From Chrysomallon squamiferum (lineage: Eukaryota; Mollusca; Gastropoda; Neomphalida; Peltospiridae), in contig CM022667.1 in the NCBI GenBank assembly GCA_012295275.1, positions 6,491,685 through 6,547,831 on the forward strand: a stretch of DNA of 56,147 nt. The letters are read 5' to 3'. Numbering within the stretch: the first letter of the stretch is position 1; each line of letters begins with the position of its first letter. Positions 32,432 to 45,712 of the stretch are shown piece after piece. The position numbers and the translations under genes were made by a program. The notes under the pieces are model-generated. The model was not told where the DNA came from, searched no databases, and saw only the letters and a list, made by a program, of their open reading frames with translations.

Positions 32432-35400
32432 ATGGCGTTTGAGTGCATGGTCCTGTGTGCTTTCCTGCTGCATGTTGATTTTTCCTTAGGTTGGTTGACT
32501 TTATATATATCATGTTCAGAGTATGAATCGTAGAATTATGTTATTAATAGTCTTATTAGCATTCTGAGGCTCTTTTAGTTTTGTGTTTCAGTTATAGACT
32601 TAAGTCATCACAAATGATAGACTGAAAAGAAATTATCAGTGAAACGTCATATACAGAAAAACTAAAATAATCTAATATCCATTATAGCTGGCAGTTACTG
32701 CCATTGGAAACGATGGCTCCATTACAAATTCTACTTGAACAAAACTGTATTCATTAAATAATTAATTAGAATTCTGGACAATATCCCATTCAGAAATATT
32801 TTTATTTGCACTTCAGATGAATGTTTTTAAATTAAAATTTGGTTCTATTGAGTCATGAGCTTGTGGGTTTTTAGTCAAAATGTGTCTGTATCTACCTGTT
32901 AATTTTTGCCCAGATTTCAAGGTTTTGAAACAAAATTCTCAAATGTTGATAGCAGTGTCTCCCACATTTACATTTAAAGACTACTGCTTATTTTTACTGT
33001 ATCTATACAGAACAACAAAACTGTAAACAAAACCAGCCAAGAAATTTTACTAATTTGGTCAATATATATGATTTGGTTATATAAAATATGCAGTTGATCC
33101 CATGTTTCTTGAAAAGGTATCAAACTCATACATAATTTGTGATCATTCAAATCATTTACAGTGCAGTTGTCACACTGTTGTAAGGTGCTGGCCAATTTCC
33201 ATGAAGTAATATTACCTACAGGTGATAGTGCTGATTGCTAGCATATTTGCCTCATTTTGGAGTTTTTGTTTATATTCTTAGTATTGTTGTAGGTGTGTCT
33301 TGTTTTTCTGCCAACTATGCTGTGCATTTTCATCAGGGTTCATGCTCTTTCAGTTTCTCTTGTTATTTTTCTGTTTTGGGAGGGTGTCTATCTGTCTGTC
33401 TCTTCTCATCTAGAACAGCTCTTTTTGAGGTCTCCATAACATGTCCAGGTGGCAGAGGTGATGCAGAATATGATTTCAAAACCATAAGTCGCTGTCTAAT
33501 TTATCATTCAAAAAAGATTATTTAGTATAAATGATAATATAGCAACACAACTAAAAGAATATTGAAATCTGATTATCACCTCAGTTAGAAAAACAAAAAC
33601 AAAACCAAACAGACATTTTAAATGTATGTTGACTAGTTTCTAAAAAGATATTATCTACAGTGTTGCATGAAGTGATCACAGATATAACGTTCATACTTTG
33701 AGATCAATCAAATTTAAACATGAATCTGGTGTAATGCTTAGACTGTCTAATGTCTTCAAATATGGATCTATAATGAATATGAAATTCAGACCATAATTTG
33801 GAATACAGTGAATGTCTTACACCATTTTGAATAGTCATAAACAAATTCAAAAATGTGTATTTCACAAACAAAAACTATTTGAATAGCTTTATAAATATTC
33901 TGCTGCATATAAATAATAAAAATATGACAACATTTAATTCATAGAACAGGTTTAAAATGGATGAGCTCTTCAGCAGTTTCATTTAAAATGGGTATTTCAG
34001 TTTTAGTTCAACATTTTATTAATTATCATTGACAATACAGAAACATAGGAACCATTGAGACAGAAAGAGAGAGAGGTAAAAGGGATGAAACAATTACAGT
34101 TTCAACATATTTTTGAACAATGCTAATAATTCTGTGTGAGTGGGACAGGTTAATAACCAGGGCACAAATATCCACACATATATGTACGTCACTTGTGAGT
34201 TCATTGAGCTTATTTTAACCTAGTGTCGCGTTAATTTTGTACTCTTACACATGTGAAGACACACTGCAGAGATGTAATAAGTAGAGACTGGTTCCTTCAG
34301 TTGCTAATGTCATCAGGATTAAGTTGCACATAAATCTTGAATTGTGGAAGAAAAAACAAACAATATGTAAGGACTATTATTGTACTGTAATTCATTATTC
34401 ATTCAGTTTTTGTCCATGTTTTCTTTATGTACTTTCATTGTGAGTGGTTGGAACCCCATTCTTAGGAGGAAAGGGTTCACAACAAGACATTTTTATTATT
34501 ATAATTAGCCTTTACTACCACTAAGCTTGTAACTTGATGTTGACAAAAATGGCAACTTGTTAAAACGTAAAAGATGTATCCCCTAAAAATTCACATTTCA
34601 GCTCATACAGAGCTTTTTGTTCTAATTAATTTGGTATAAAAGGTGCCCTTATAGTATAATTAGAAGTGAAGTTACTTTTTTTTAAAGATTTAATTTTTGT
34701 ATTTTGCTGTTGTGACCTCTGCACCTTGTGAATCTTGTGAATCTTGTGTTTTCCAAGCCTGAGATTACTGCAGCTTGTAGCTATGTATGGCCAATGACTA
34801 ATCAAAACTCTATTTGTTGGAATCACTCAGTCATTCATCGCAGACACATCAATATGACAGCTAGAGGGTTTTATTGCTGTGAAGATTTTCCAAATTCTGA
34901 TGCACCAAGCCATGTTTGGAGGTGCATCCATGTTGTAATATAGTTTGAAGTTTGCACACAGCCACACACAGCCATGTACTTTCATTTATATAATTTGTTG
35001 TTGTATCTTGAGAATAAATGTAATATTATTATTGATAAATTAAATAAATTATAACAATTTTGTCATTGTAGGTTTTTCACTCAGTTTGGATGAGACTTCA
35101 ATAAATGCTACAACATGTTCACTCATATGTACAGTGGCAGATGCTGCAAATCTCAGCAACTACGTAAACTTTAAAAGACAGACCTCTATATCAGTCTTTT
35201 CTTCAATAGAACAAACTACGAATGGATGTTCTGTATTCACCAAACCACCAGCAGGCTATGATTCAGAGTGTGGAAGTGGAACACAGGACAGTGCTTCTCA
35301 GATTAAGAAATACACACTGACAATCTACAAACCTGCAGATGATGATTTTACAGTTTGGTGGTGTTACCTGGAAGGACTTGGAATATATAGCAACAATTAC

Positions 35401-38400
35401 ACTTTGACATGTTCAAGTAAGTTGAGAATGTTTTTAATTTATATATTGAAAGAATTTTTTTTGGTGGTGTGAAGAAGTTTATTTTTTTTAAATATATTTC
35501 CAATGTACCATTTTATTTGTTTATACTGACCAGTGTCAACAGAAAGAAGATAGTATCTAAGTATCACTAGTGTCATCAAATCATTAGTTATTAGATGTGT
35601 GTGTAATACATCTGATTAGACCATAATGTACTCATGATATCCAAAATAACGTCATTTTCTGAATTTGTATTAAAATTAAGTTACTCAATAACTGTAGAAT
35701 GACTGAATATGTTTACAGTGAAACATGTTAAATACTGAAAGTGATTGTATACACAATGAAAGAAAACACACTTTAAAACCACAAAAGTCTGAGAACACAG
35801 TTTCCTAGATCTGCATGTTGACACTGTTATTAATAAAATCTTAATTTCCATTCCATTTCTTTGTTAAGGTATTTGTAAAAAGAAAAGTGGTTCATGCCTC
35901 ATAATTACTTTTTCCTACTTCTTTTCTTCTTTAAACTGCACCATTGAAGCAAGAATGAGATTTTTTTTAGAGGGGGTCACTACACAATTAGATTGACTCG
36001 TAATTCTATCTGTCTACCTGCACCATAATAATACTGAGACAATGCTCTGTGCTGGGGAGTTCTATAATACAAACACAAATTCCTTGTTGACTGTACTTTG
36101 TAAACATGCATGAATGTTCACATCCTTCCTGATTTGACAAGATGACAAACCTATGGTTACTGTTGCTAGCTATGAAAGGTTGTGAAGATAAATTAATAAC
36201 TGATAAGTATATGTATATACTGATCTGTTCATAACATCAAAGGTACTCTTTAAATTATTATATAGATAGATGTTCAGAATAAAAAAACAAAAACATTTAA
36301 AAAATATCATAAAACTTAAAAGGATATTGCTGAGTAAAAAGTAGTAAAGTGTTCAGAGCTTTGGTTTTTCACAAGAGTTATTAATTTTTCTCAGTGATCC
36401 TAGCTGGACAGGGAATGTGTATAAATGTTGTTTTGCTATCAACTGATTTACAAAAATAATATGATTATTCATGTTTAGGTGTTTCTGATTATAGCAGAAA
36501 AAAGTAATTACACATTTCTGATAAGTAATCTCTATTGTATAAAATATAATTTGTATCCATAGGTAATAGAATAATTTTTTTTTTTTTTTTTTTCATATAT
36601 TTTGTACTGAATAACAAATTTCAAACATTTTTTTTAGCTAAAAGTGTTAATTTTATATTGTTTGTAATTTAACTATTTAGATTTTGTTTTGTTCTTTATG
36701 TGGAATGTTCTCAATCCATTTATTTAGAAAGAAACTTAACAGGAAATGATTTCTAGAACCCATAAGAAAGTTCTAATTTATATATTTGTTACAAACAAGT
36801 AAAAAGTTTTTTTTGTAACTTTTCTTCTTTCATTTGTTTGTTATACATGCATTCTATTTTGATTTCTTTTATCCTAAATATTTTTTGAGATGTTTGGTGA
36901 TATTTGTGATTGACAATGTGCACCTTTTAAATGATAAATAAATAATACTTAATATTCTATTGTAATATTTATTTCAACATTTGTATAAGTAAAAATATTT
37001 AAATATTTTTTATTTGTATTTTACTTCTTTTTCTACCATCCATGGAGTAAAGAGTGGGTTTAGAAGCATTGCTTTCATGTAAATGTTGGGTTTTACTTAT
37101 TTATTTATTTATGTTTCAGAGCTGAAGTGAGTGAGAACATTATGAAAGCCGCATATTTGTAATCTAATAATAATCACCATTTTTTTTTTTTTTTTTTCAA
37201 TAATAATTATGAGGCTAAAGACTAGAATTCATGCTAATGATGTTACTTTTTAATTTACTTAATTTTGTTTTCCTTAAAAAATATCTAGGTCCACTTCCAA
37301 CATCAAAACCTGTTATGTTATTTTTGTATTAATATCAGATCATTTCATAACATTGGGTTCTAGAGATCATTTCCTGTTAAGTTTCTTTCTAAATTAATTT
37401 AAATTATTTTCATTTGTTCTTAAAACAACTGTATTTTTAATGGTTGGATCAAAGAGTTATTTTGTAATTATTTATTCAACATTTGTCACACATTTTGATG
37501 TTTTATATACTCTAACAAAAAAGAAATGCAAAAGTAGATTTTATTGACATTGGGAATATCTATCTAATGGATCAACAGAAAGCAGCAGAATGTTCACATT
37601 TTACACACACTTTCGCAGTTCATTAATATTGATGGTATTACATTGAAAAGGTTAAAGTTCAAGGATATAACAGTATAATATCAATACCTTGTGTGCCAAC
37701 CATGGGAGTCCAGAACTGCCTGACCTCTCCTTCCCATGGCAGTAATCACATTAGGAATTACACCTTGTGGAATGGAGGCCCACTCTGTCTGTAGTAATAA
37801 TACCAACAGGGCACGATTCTGTGGCTGTGGTTGATGCTGCCTCAGTTGTCTATCCAACTCGTCCCATAAATGCTGTATAGGGTTCAAATCCAGAGATTTA
37901 GAGGGCCAGGGCAGGACCTGAATGTTATTGTTGTGTAGGTACGTTGTTGTGAGTCTGGCTGTATGTGGTCTCGCATTGTCGTGCTGGAATACAGCGTTAC
38001 CATTATTCATAATTGGAGCAACATGCAGCTGCAAAATTTCATCTTGGTATTTCTGTGCCGTTAAATTGCCTTGGATGTGAACCAGGTTGGTCCTGCCAGT
38101 GTATGAGATTGCTGCCCACACCATCACACTACCACCACCAAATCTGTCAACTTCCTGTATGCAGTTTGCAGCAAAACGTTCACCACGACGTCTGTAAACT
38201 CGACATCTTCCATCAGCTCGATGAAGTAGAAATCGAGCTTCGTCACTAAACCAGACAGTTCTCCATCGTAATTGAGGCTAGACTCTGTGCACTTCACACA
38301 GAGTTGAGTCAAAACCACTTTTCTTACAGGCCATCTGGCTTGAATACATGCCTCTCGTAAACAATTGCACACTGTCTGAGCTGATATTCTACCAGACCTG

Positions 38401-39203
38401 ATATTGCTGAAGCAGTAGAGGTTAGCGTGGTGGTTCTTTCCTGTAGATGAAGTACCTGTATGTAGCGGTCGTGGGCCCTGGTGGTTACACGTCATCTACC
38501 TGATCTGGGACGGTCACGTGTTGTTTGGTGTTGCTGTAACCAATACCACTTGGGGATACATGGAACACCCGGGCTACGGCCGAGAAGGATTCGCCAGCTG
38601 GTAAACAGCCGATGGTGTTGTTTTGTTGCGGTTCACTCAGTCGTGGCATTTGTTTGATGTTGAGTCAGAACAAAAATAATGAACAGAAGTATTCGAAAAC
38701 CTTGCATTTTTATAACCCTCGTATTCAAGTTTCATGTGCCGCAGGTGCACATGCACTGGTAACGTGGTTTGCATGCGGGGACGTTTTGGCTAATAAACAG
38801 GATCATAGCCTTTATTTTGTGTTACCTGCTTTTTAGCACCTGTAACAAAAGCTATACGTATGAATCACCAAATGTCATTATATTAATAGTTTGTACATCA
38901 ATAAGTGACAGTTTACAATAGTTATCTAAGAAATCAACCATTTTGTGTTTCTTTTTTGGGAGAGTATATATTTCACATGTAAATCATCAGTAAAAACATT
39001 TAACAACAAATACAGTAAGACTTACTGACATGCTGTCTGTGTGTGAGTATGTGTGTCACATTACTGTTATGGATGTACTGTAAATAATTGTGTTTTTGGT
39101 TACAAATAAATTTTATAGTACAGTAAATTGTACATGAAATGTTCTCTATGAAATCAGTGCATCTATGTTTTCCTGTTTTCTGTTGTCCTCAGGGGCACTT
39201 TTG

Positions 39204-39260
<57 letters not shown>

Positions 39261-42200
39261 GGTAGCAGAAACAAAAGTAATTTAAAAATAAAACGTCTTT
39301 CCTATCCCATACTTTCATCCCTTCTTTTCTTCCTTTATATCATGAACAGCTTATTCAGCACCCTAAAGTACTAAATTCAAACTACGCTTTCAAAAATTCA
39401 CTGAATAACAAAGTCAGATTTCATCAAATCTCAGATTTATAAATTAAATTTTTAGCTATATTTTATACAAACAAAATAAATTTGAGTGAAAGCACAACTG
39501 AATATGTAAGTTCCTGTCAAAATGTGATGTTCCAAGGTTGCATGAAAGTTAGACATAGCAAGCAGATGTTACTCTGTACCAACAGTACCATCACAAGAAT
39601 TATTAGTTCGTGATTTTGGTTTAATAAACATTATTGTAATTTGTGAAAACTACTCTAACATTTAAATTAATCTATACCAAGAATAACATTAACAATAAAT
39701 ACATACTTGTGATTAAGATATGGTTACTAATAAACATCAGTATTATAATTATTGGATGGAACTGCACAGGTTTTTTTGCAGTTATAAATAGTGCATGTTT
39801 CATTCTTAAACTGTGACTATAGGAGTTGAAAACCACAGTTCATTTACCAATGAAGGATTTGTGCCACAGAGTCAAAAACTGATATACACATATAGCAAAT
39901 AGTTAACAGATAATCATATTAAAAAATCATTATGCTGGGTAATATATTGCCCACATGGTCAAATTACCCTGTGGATGCATGTATATTTTTCACGTTTTGT
40001 AATTTTTTCTCAACTGAGGGCCTCAACTACATATTAAAGTTGTACTGGATTCAGGTAATCATTCACATAAAAAAAGATCCATAGGTACAAAACACCCAAC
40101 AGTTTGTATCTATTAGAAACAGTCATAAAGTAATATACCTCTAATATATAAAAAAATATAAGTATTGAATGATAAAAAACTTACATATGTAACACGGAAG
40201 ATTTCTGCTGAATAATTATGTAATGGATAAAGGTATTAGCATTACAAAATAGCCCAAACCCTTCTTGACATAGAACCAAGTGCCAAAAATGAGACAATAC
40301 CTAATAGGAATTTTGTCCCAAAGTTTTGCATGTTTCTGTCATATATATGGATGCACAAATGAGTGAAATTTTATGAAAATCAGAGATGGTCACCTGGGAC
40401 ATTTTCTGGAATTTGGTTGTTTAGGCATGGAATGACCCTGTTTTTATTATACTTTGATTATGCATGTAGAAAATAAAGATTATATTTATATATGTGTCAT
40501 TTATGTCTAACCTTTATTAAACAGTTTCTTTTGTACCGTAATTCAAAGAAAATGATTATTTCATTTAAATTTTCTTTTTTCAATGTCACAGGTCCAACTT
40601 CAACACCACAAACAGGTATGATGTTTGTACATGTAGAAGTAATCACTGTCATAATATGTTAATACGTAAACTTTATTTTCTATTTCTCAGTGCAAATATA
40701 TTAATTTAACACATTTTAAAACACTTTTATGATTAATACTACAAAGGTGTTATACTGAGTCATTTTCATAAATTTATAAACAAATTTCAAATAAGTAAAA
40801 TAGAAATATTATTTTATTGTGCAAACCAACAGTACATTAGAAAAGAAAACTAATGCAATATAATGGACACAAAATCTGATTTTATAACCAGTTAATTGTT
40901 TCAGTTTTAGTTTTTAAATATGTTAGCATTATCATAATGATTATGACAATGGTTAGATTCTACATTACTGAGATGGTGTTTTGTGCATTTAATCTGCTTC
41001 ATTCCATTTATTATTCATCTTCCTTGCAGTTGGTTGTTTTGTCAAGATATTTCTGATATTGGTGATGGATGTAAAGATATTAATTGTTCTATGCTAACTT
41101 CACCATAACACAACAATTATATTATTTTGTTACTGTGTTGATATATTTTAACAAAATGATAATAATAATAATAAATTATATATAAAAAAAATATATAAAA
41201 ATTAAAAATTACAAATTAAAAATGAAACATTAACATTCCAGTCACTTGTAATCAATTTATTATTTTCACAGGTAACAACAGCTAAGGGATATATTAAATG
41301 ATATTTTTATAAAATTATTATTATTACAAACTGAAGTCTAAAAATTACAATTAGAAATAAATAAACAATATTTTAAAATACTAACATTGCCATGATTATG
41401 ATACATTGGAAAGCCTAACTGTAAACTTAATAATGTTTCAAATTCCAGTCAAGGTTTACATCAAGTTTGTCTAAATATGATTAATAATGTAAACAATTGT
41501 TTCATGATGTAATAACTGAAGTGTAAATTCTCTCAGTGGAAACATGTACTTGACTGATGATTCGCTAGTAAAATGTTCCTAATAAAACGTTTTTGATAGC
41601 ACAGCTGCAGTCTCCAGCCTTTTAAAACATCAGTTACTAACATCCCTTTTGTCATCTCCATGTATTCTAATGATAATGTTTTCATCTGAAATAAACATAA
41701 GTTTTATTTCTGGACAATGCCTTCAAATTTGTTTATTGTTATGGATTATTAGATCAAAGTAATAAGGACCATAACTTTTTGTAACTTTATGAACACTCCA
41801 ACAGTAATAGTTACACTATGAAGATATAAAACTGCTAGTACAATATACATGAATACCAGTGTCATAAATGGAAGCAGCATACAGTTATGTAATAGAGAAA
41901 ATTCTGGATGTATTGTAAGAATTTTGCAAACATATTTCAGACTTGTGTATTTTTATTATTAATAATATATGTCATCCAAATGTGCAGAGTACTTTTTTCT
42001 ATTAATGTTTGCAAAGAAACTGAAGATCTTTCAGATATATTACTACTGTATTTAAAGTACTTTAATATAATGTATTCAATATTCAATATTGTTACAACAG
42101 TGATAAAAACTTATTCATAGAAAGCTATTTTTCTATCACAATATTTTATTTATTACAGCTACTGGTGGTGAACCATATGTCTTGGGTATAGGAGTGTCTG

Positions 42201-42280
42201 TTGCACTTGCAGTTCTCATCTTTGTTGGAGTTATCATCCTCATTCTAGTGCTCATAGATGCATGTGGTGACAAGTTTTAG
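32432..42280 (+). CDS. Gene 3: single-Ig transmembrane protein, type-2 V domain
   Basis: Proposed exons: 32432-32489 (signal, MAFECMVLCAFLLHVDFSLG), 35072-35416 (V-like), 40592-40615 (stalk mini-exon, PTSTPQT) and 42159-42280 (transmembrane, stop TAG). All junctions are phase 1; the total is 549 nt, 182 residues plus stop. The Ig domain has CTVAD (B strand), YDSECGSGT, KKYTLTIYKP and FTVWWCYLEG (F strand). The transmembrane helix is a long aliphatic stretch (VSVALAVLIFVGVIILILVL) ending in a tail of about seven residues (DACGDKF) with no tyrosine, so any signalling would need a partner. A degenerate mini-exon near 37289 (PLPTSKP) has a damaged donor. Introns are very long and host a Tc1/mariner copy. 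The signal and V exons are firm; the joins to the stalk and transmembrane exons are by phase. Confidence 0.65.
35072..35416 (+). CDS. Gene 3 exon 2: type-2 V-like Ig domain
   Basis: A 345-nt phase 1-1 exon between ttgtag and gtaagt. It shares with the gene 4 exon (50333-50680) the pattern ECGSGT-x-D-x2-SQ-x-K-x-Y-x-(L/M)TI and WWC followed by L. It differs from the type-1 domains of genes 1 and 2, which have W-K-C and GYSAV. Confidence 0.8.
36724..37392. mobile_element. Element with 38-bp inverted repeats
   Basis: ttagaaagaaacttaacag... at 36724-36761 is the reverse complement of 37355-37392, with one mismatch (atttctag versus atctctag). The interior of about 590 bp has no open frame of note. 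It contains the degenerate stalk mini-exon near 37289, so it may be a foldback element or an inverted duplication within the intron. Confidence 0.65.
37506..38968 (-). mobile_element. Tc1/mariner-type transposon
   Basis: Terminal inverted repeats TATACTCT..CAAAAAAGAAA lie at 37506-37533 and, in reverse complement, at 38941-38968. The outermost TA is the likely target-site duplication. The element is about 1.46 kb and carries one decayed transposase gene on the - strand. It sits in the intron of gene 3 and is GC-richer than its surroundings. Confidence 0.85.
37681..38649 (-). pseudogene. Decayed Tc1/mariner transposase
   Basis: Starts at 38649 with MPRLSEPQQNNTIG, then FSAVARVFHVS of the helix-turn-helix region. 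Frame changes and an internal stop occur around 38500 and again near 38290. The first catalytic Asp is in FSDEARF (near 38240), the second in QHDNARPHTA; the third acidic position in LDLNPIQHLWDEL is Gln where the family has Glu (NPIEHLWD). With frame breaks and a replaced catalytic residue it cannot be active. Confidence 0.85.
39206..39260. repeat. (TTA)n microsatellite
   Basis: Pure TTA trinucleotide tract in a gene 3 intron. Confidence 0.95.
40240..40441. mobile_element. Fragment related to the 15453-type element
   Basis: Contains gaaaatcagagatggtc... and ends ggaatgaccct, matching the right-end region of 15453-16690 (gaaaatctgagacggtc ... gaatgaccc). The left part is missing or too diverged to define. 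Confidence 0.45.
40592..40615 (+). CDS. Gene 3 stalk mini-exon
   Basis: A 24-nt phase 1-1 exon between tcacag and gtatga. It encodes PTSTPQT, nearly the same peptide as the gene 2 mini-exon 17939-17962 (STTTPQT) and of identical length, which argues for a real exon despite its small size. Confidence 0.65.
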
Positions 42281-42651
42281 CTTTTCTGTTTGTTTTGTCT
42301 TTGAGATTTGTTTTGAAACACATTTTGTACACAGCATAACTCACACTGCTTTATTTTAATGGCTTTCTGGTTGTGATTTATTAATAAGCCACATTAAAAG
42401 TCACCCAGTGCTGATGCTAAACAAATCATGCAGCTGTTTGTACTGAGGTGTGCTACTTGACTGAAGTAGTGTGTATCTGTGTGTAGTTCTTTATTTTTAT
42501 CATATTTGTGTCATACTTCATCCAGTTTACAAGCACCTTTTTATTTCCATAGTGATTGATATGACAGACTATTTAGATGAGTATTCCCAATTCATGAAAT
42601 TATTCCTTCCATGAAATAATTACAAAACTGTGTCTTTTTATTTATCTGCAG

Positions 42652-44259
42652 TTCCATACCTTATTTACAAAAGAATGAGTCCATGAAAGTAAAACATGAT
42701 ACTTAAGCATCTGAGATCTGTTTATGTTGTCTGTAGTTCAACATATTTCTACCTTTTAATCAGACATTTTTACATGTCAGTTCTTACTTCATAATTATTT
42801 TATTTTATAATACTTGATATGTTCACAGAGTTTCTAAAATCTTTCCACTGATGATTCTTCTATTCAGTGTTTGTTGGTTTGTTCTTTTGTTCTTTTTTTC
42901 TTATTTTTAGAAAAAACCCCAGAAGACACTGGCAATAGTTCTCATAGTGGTTGGAGCTTGTGTTACCTTAACTGCAGTTGTTACAGCTATTCTCTTGGCT
43001 GTTAAGACAAATGGTAAGTTAACATTTATAGATCATCACTTTCAGTTGACTCTTACCATAAATAAAACTTTTCTGGGTTTTTTTTTTTGTATTTGATCAC
43101 TATTAATTATATTTAAGAACTACTTGGGTATATCTGGATGAGGAATGCATTAATTTATTGTATTATTCTCATCATTCTAACAACATTCACATAGCAAACA
43201 TTACAACACTTGTGTTGTCTTTCAGTTGACAGAACTGAAGGGTCATGGATCGCAGCAGTTGTATTCTGTGCTCTTGGTTTTCTCTTTGGAGCTGTCTTCT
43301 GTGCAGTTGGTTTTATCAAGAAGTCCAGTAAGTTGTTTTAAAAATATTAATATTTTTATACTAGTTATAAATTAAAACAGTGGATGTTAGATTGACAGGT
43401 TTTTTTCTCTTAATAATTTACAAATTATTTAATTATTTCTCTGTACCTACATAGATTTACTAGTTTAATAACAACAAGAAGACAAGAAGAAAAAGAGGAA
43501 AGACAAGAACAAATAATAGCAGACAGACATGTTGGTCTCAGATACTGAGGACAATTTAAAATGTGACTTTAACATGTGCTTTCCCATATTTAAATTAACT
43601 TTAATTATTTCTAAAACTTTTGAATAGGTTTTAATTGAAAATTATTTAAATGTAAAGGATCTCTTTCCTTGGCAGAATGGGTTTCAGTATTTGATAAACA
43701 GTTTTTTAACTATGGTGCAAGTAGACAATAGACAAATATAGGTAAAAGAACCTGTGATATAGTTCCCTGGAGATTATAACTGTGTATTGTGACTGATAAA
43801 GCTTTCATCAAGACAAACTTATGATCACCATGTGGGAAATTTTATTTGTAATCCAAAAGGTTAAAAGTAGAACATAAAATCATAAGAAAGTGGGAAAATA
43901 ATACTTGTTTTATTTTATTTTGTATTTTTATTATTTTATTTATTGTTTTTATAATATAATGTAATAGAGTGTAATGTAACATAACTAGTTATGACCTTGG
44001 GTTAAAGATGGAAAGATATAATGATGATAAAGATAACTTTTCATTGTCTTGCACATCTTTATTTGTCTAAGCACTGCATTCTTACAAGATTTATTTCTGC
44101 TGTTAAAGTTATCTGTCTGTTTTATTTTTTCAAACAGGTAAGAACAATTCAAAGCCTGTTGGTGGAACTTCTCATGAAGTAAGAAAGAAAACTGGAAAAC
44201 ATCTTAACAAACAAAAGCTTTCGTCAAAAACATCTCATAGGAAAACTTTAAGACAATGA
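42652..44259 (+). CDS. Small protein with two transmembrane helices
   Basis: Exons 42911-43013, 43226-43327 and 44138-44259 (stop TGA) connect in phase. They encode KKPQKTLAIVLIVVGACV..., a first helix, a short loop (KTNVDRTEGS), a second helix (WIAAVVFCALGFLFGAVF) and a basic 40-residue tail rich in Lys and Ser. The exon at 42911 must be entered in phase 0, so it does not follow from the phase 1 exons of gene 3. A short upstream exon (42652-42688) with ATG at 42683 (Met-Lys, then gtaaaa) gives a complete frame of about 110 residues, but that start is a guess. The family is not recognised. Hairpin topology with both ends in the cytosol is inferred from the flanking lysines. Confidence 0.5.
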
Positions 44260-45712
44260 TTTTTTATATGTATTACACAATTAAACACACAAACACAAAC
44301 TAAAGATGGAACTACACAGTGTAATGAAAGAAAATAAGTTACAGATTTGTCTAGACACTGACAGGAGTGTGGTGTGGACAACCACTCAACATAATTAATG
44401 TGAAACTACTGCTACATTGATTTCTCATGTGTGTCACAATTCAATGGGACAACACACACTACACAACAACAGGAGTATTGTGAGGACAACCACTCTACAT
44501 CTGAGATAAGATTATATTAAATTGTTATAAACAGAATATTTGTGTTGTGTAGATTCATCTTTCGGACATTAACATCTAACATTTGAATAAATGAACACAT
44601 TTATAGTACAAGTCATAGCCATTAATGTATAATAAAGAACATTTTACACATACATTAAATTGAATCCATTATTCTAACAGCAGGATACAAAATTAGATTT
44701 CTGTTTTATACTCTTATGTACATTGTAAATACTTGAGTATTTGTTGTAATACCTTTGATGTCACATCAGAAAGAAAATAGAAATCTGGATAAAATACAAA
44801 TATGTTAGAAAATTAATTGTGGCTTGATTGTTCCCACATAACATACACACACTGTTGTACACTGATGATATATATAAATTGTATTTGTGTGGAATGTGAA
44901 GAAACTGAGCCAGAATATGAGGACAAAGTCATTAAAAATAAAAAGTGCTTAAAATGATTAAAAAAACTAGTTGAGATATCTAAAACTTGTTTTCAACTAA
45001 TACTGAAGCAAAAGTTCACTTGACTTTAGTGAGGGTGTGAAATCAGACAGACACTGTTGGTGATGTAAGTTACAAGACGACGTTTTAATCCAGTAATACA
45101 ATGAATAAACTGATTTAATGAGATGTATATTGATGTAACTGTCGTGTTGTGGTATCTCAGTTCAATGTAATTGAGAGATTAAAAAACAAAAATATGATGA
45201 AGAATATGACAATAAAGTTGTGGACACCGTAACTTACGATATATGTAGAGTTCAACTTTTTTTTGAGAAAGCAATAATATCAAATGGCTTTTTCTTTTCC
45301 CATGTCAGTTGTAGTTTCTGAATCAGAAATAGATGCAAAGAAAAACTAGAAGTATGCTTTTCAAATAACAAAGTTTATCAGTATAATATGTCATAAGTTA
45401 CAAGACACCAAAAAGTCATCATCCATAAAAATGAACAATATTATCCAGAAATATAACAACAAAATGTGAAACAGTCTTCGGTTGTATTTCGGTTTCACTT
45501 CTTTAATTAATCATATAAAAAAAATATTGTCTGCGGGCATGATTGTTGGTGGCTTCAGTGCCTGAACATCTTTCAGTGAAACCCAGGACACGTCGTCAAG
45601 TTCAGGAAAGCTGTAATAGTTGCCCCAGAGAGAGAAATACATACATACACAAACAGAACTCAACTAGTTTCTTCTATTTTAAATATTTTGGTGTATTTTT
45701 CATGGAACTTAC
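44260..45712. other. Intergenic, no gene recognised
   Basis: 3' flank of the two-helix gene on the left and of the broken V exon on the right. AT-rich, no coding signal. Degenerate words recur at 44370-44400 and 44450-44490 (gtgtggtgtggacaaccactc versus gtattgtgaggacaaccactc), a weak local repeat of about 100 bp. Confidence 0.4.

Noticed and set aside
33415-33525. Possible Ig fragment (FEVSITCPGGRGD...) after a ctcatctag acceptor
   Set aside because: Too short, no F-strand motif and no donor in phase; the surroundings look like a degraded interspersed repeat.
42159-43013. Splicing of the gene 3 transmembrane exon into the two-helix exons
   Set aside because: Available donors leave phase 1 while exon 42911 must be entered in phase 0; phase 1 entry hits a TAA before the exon ends.
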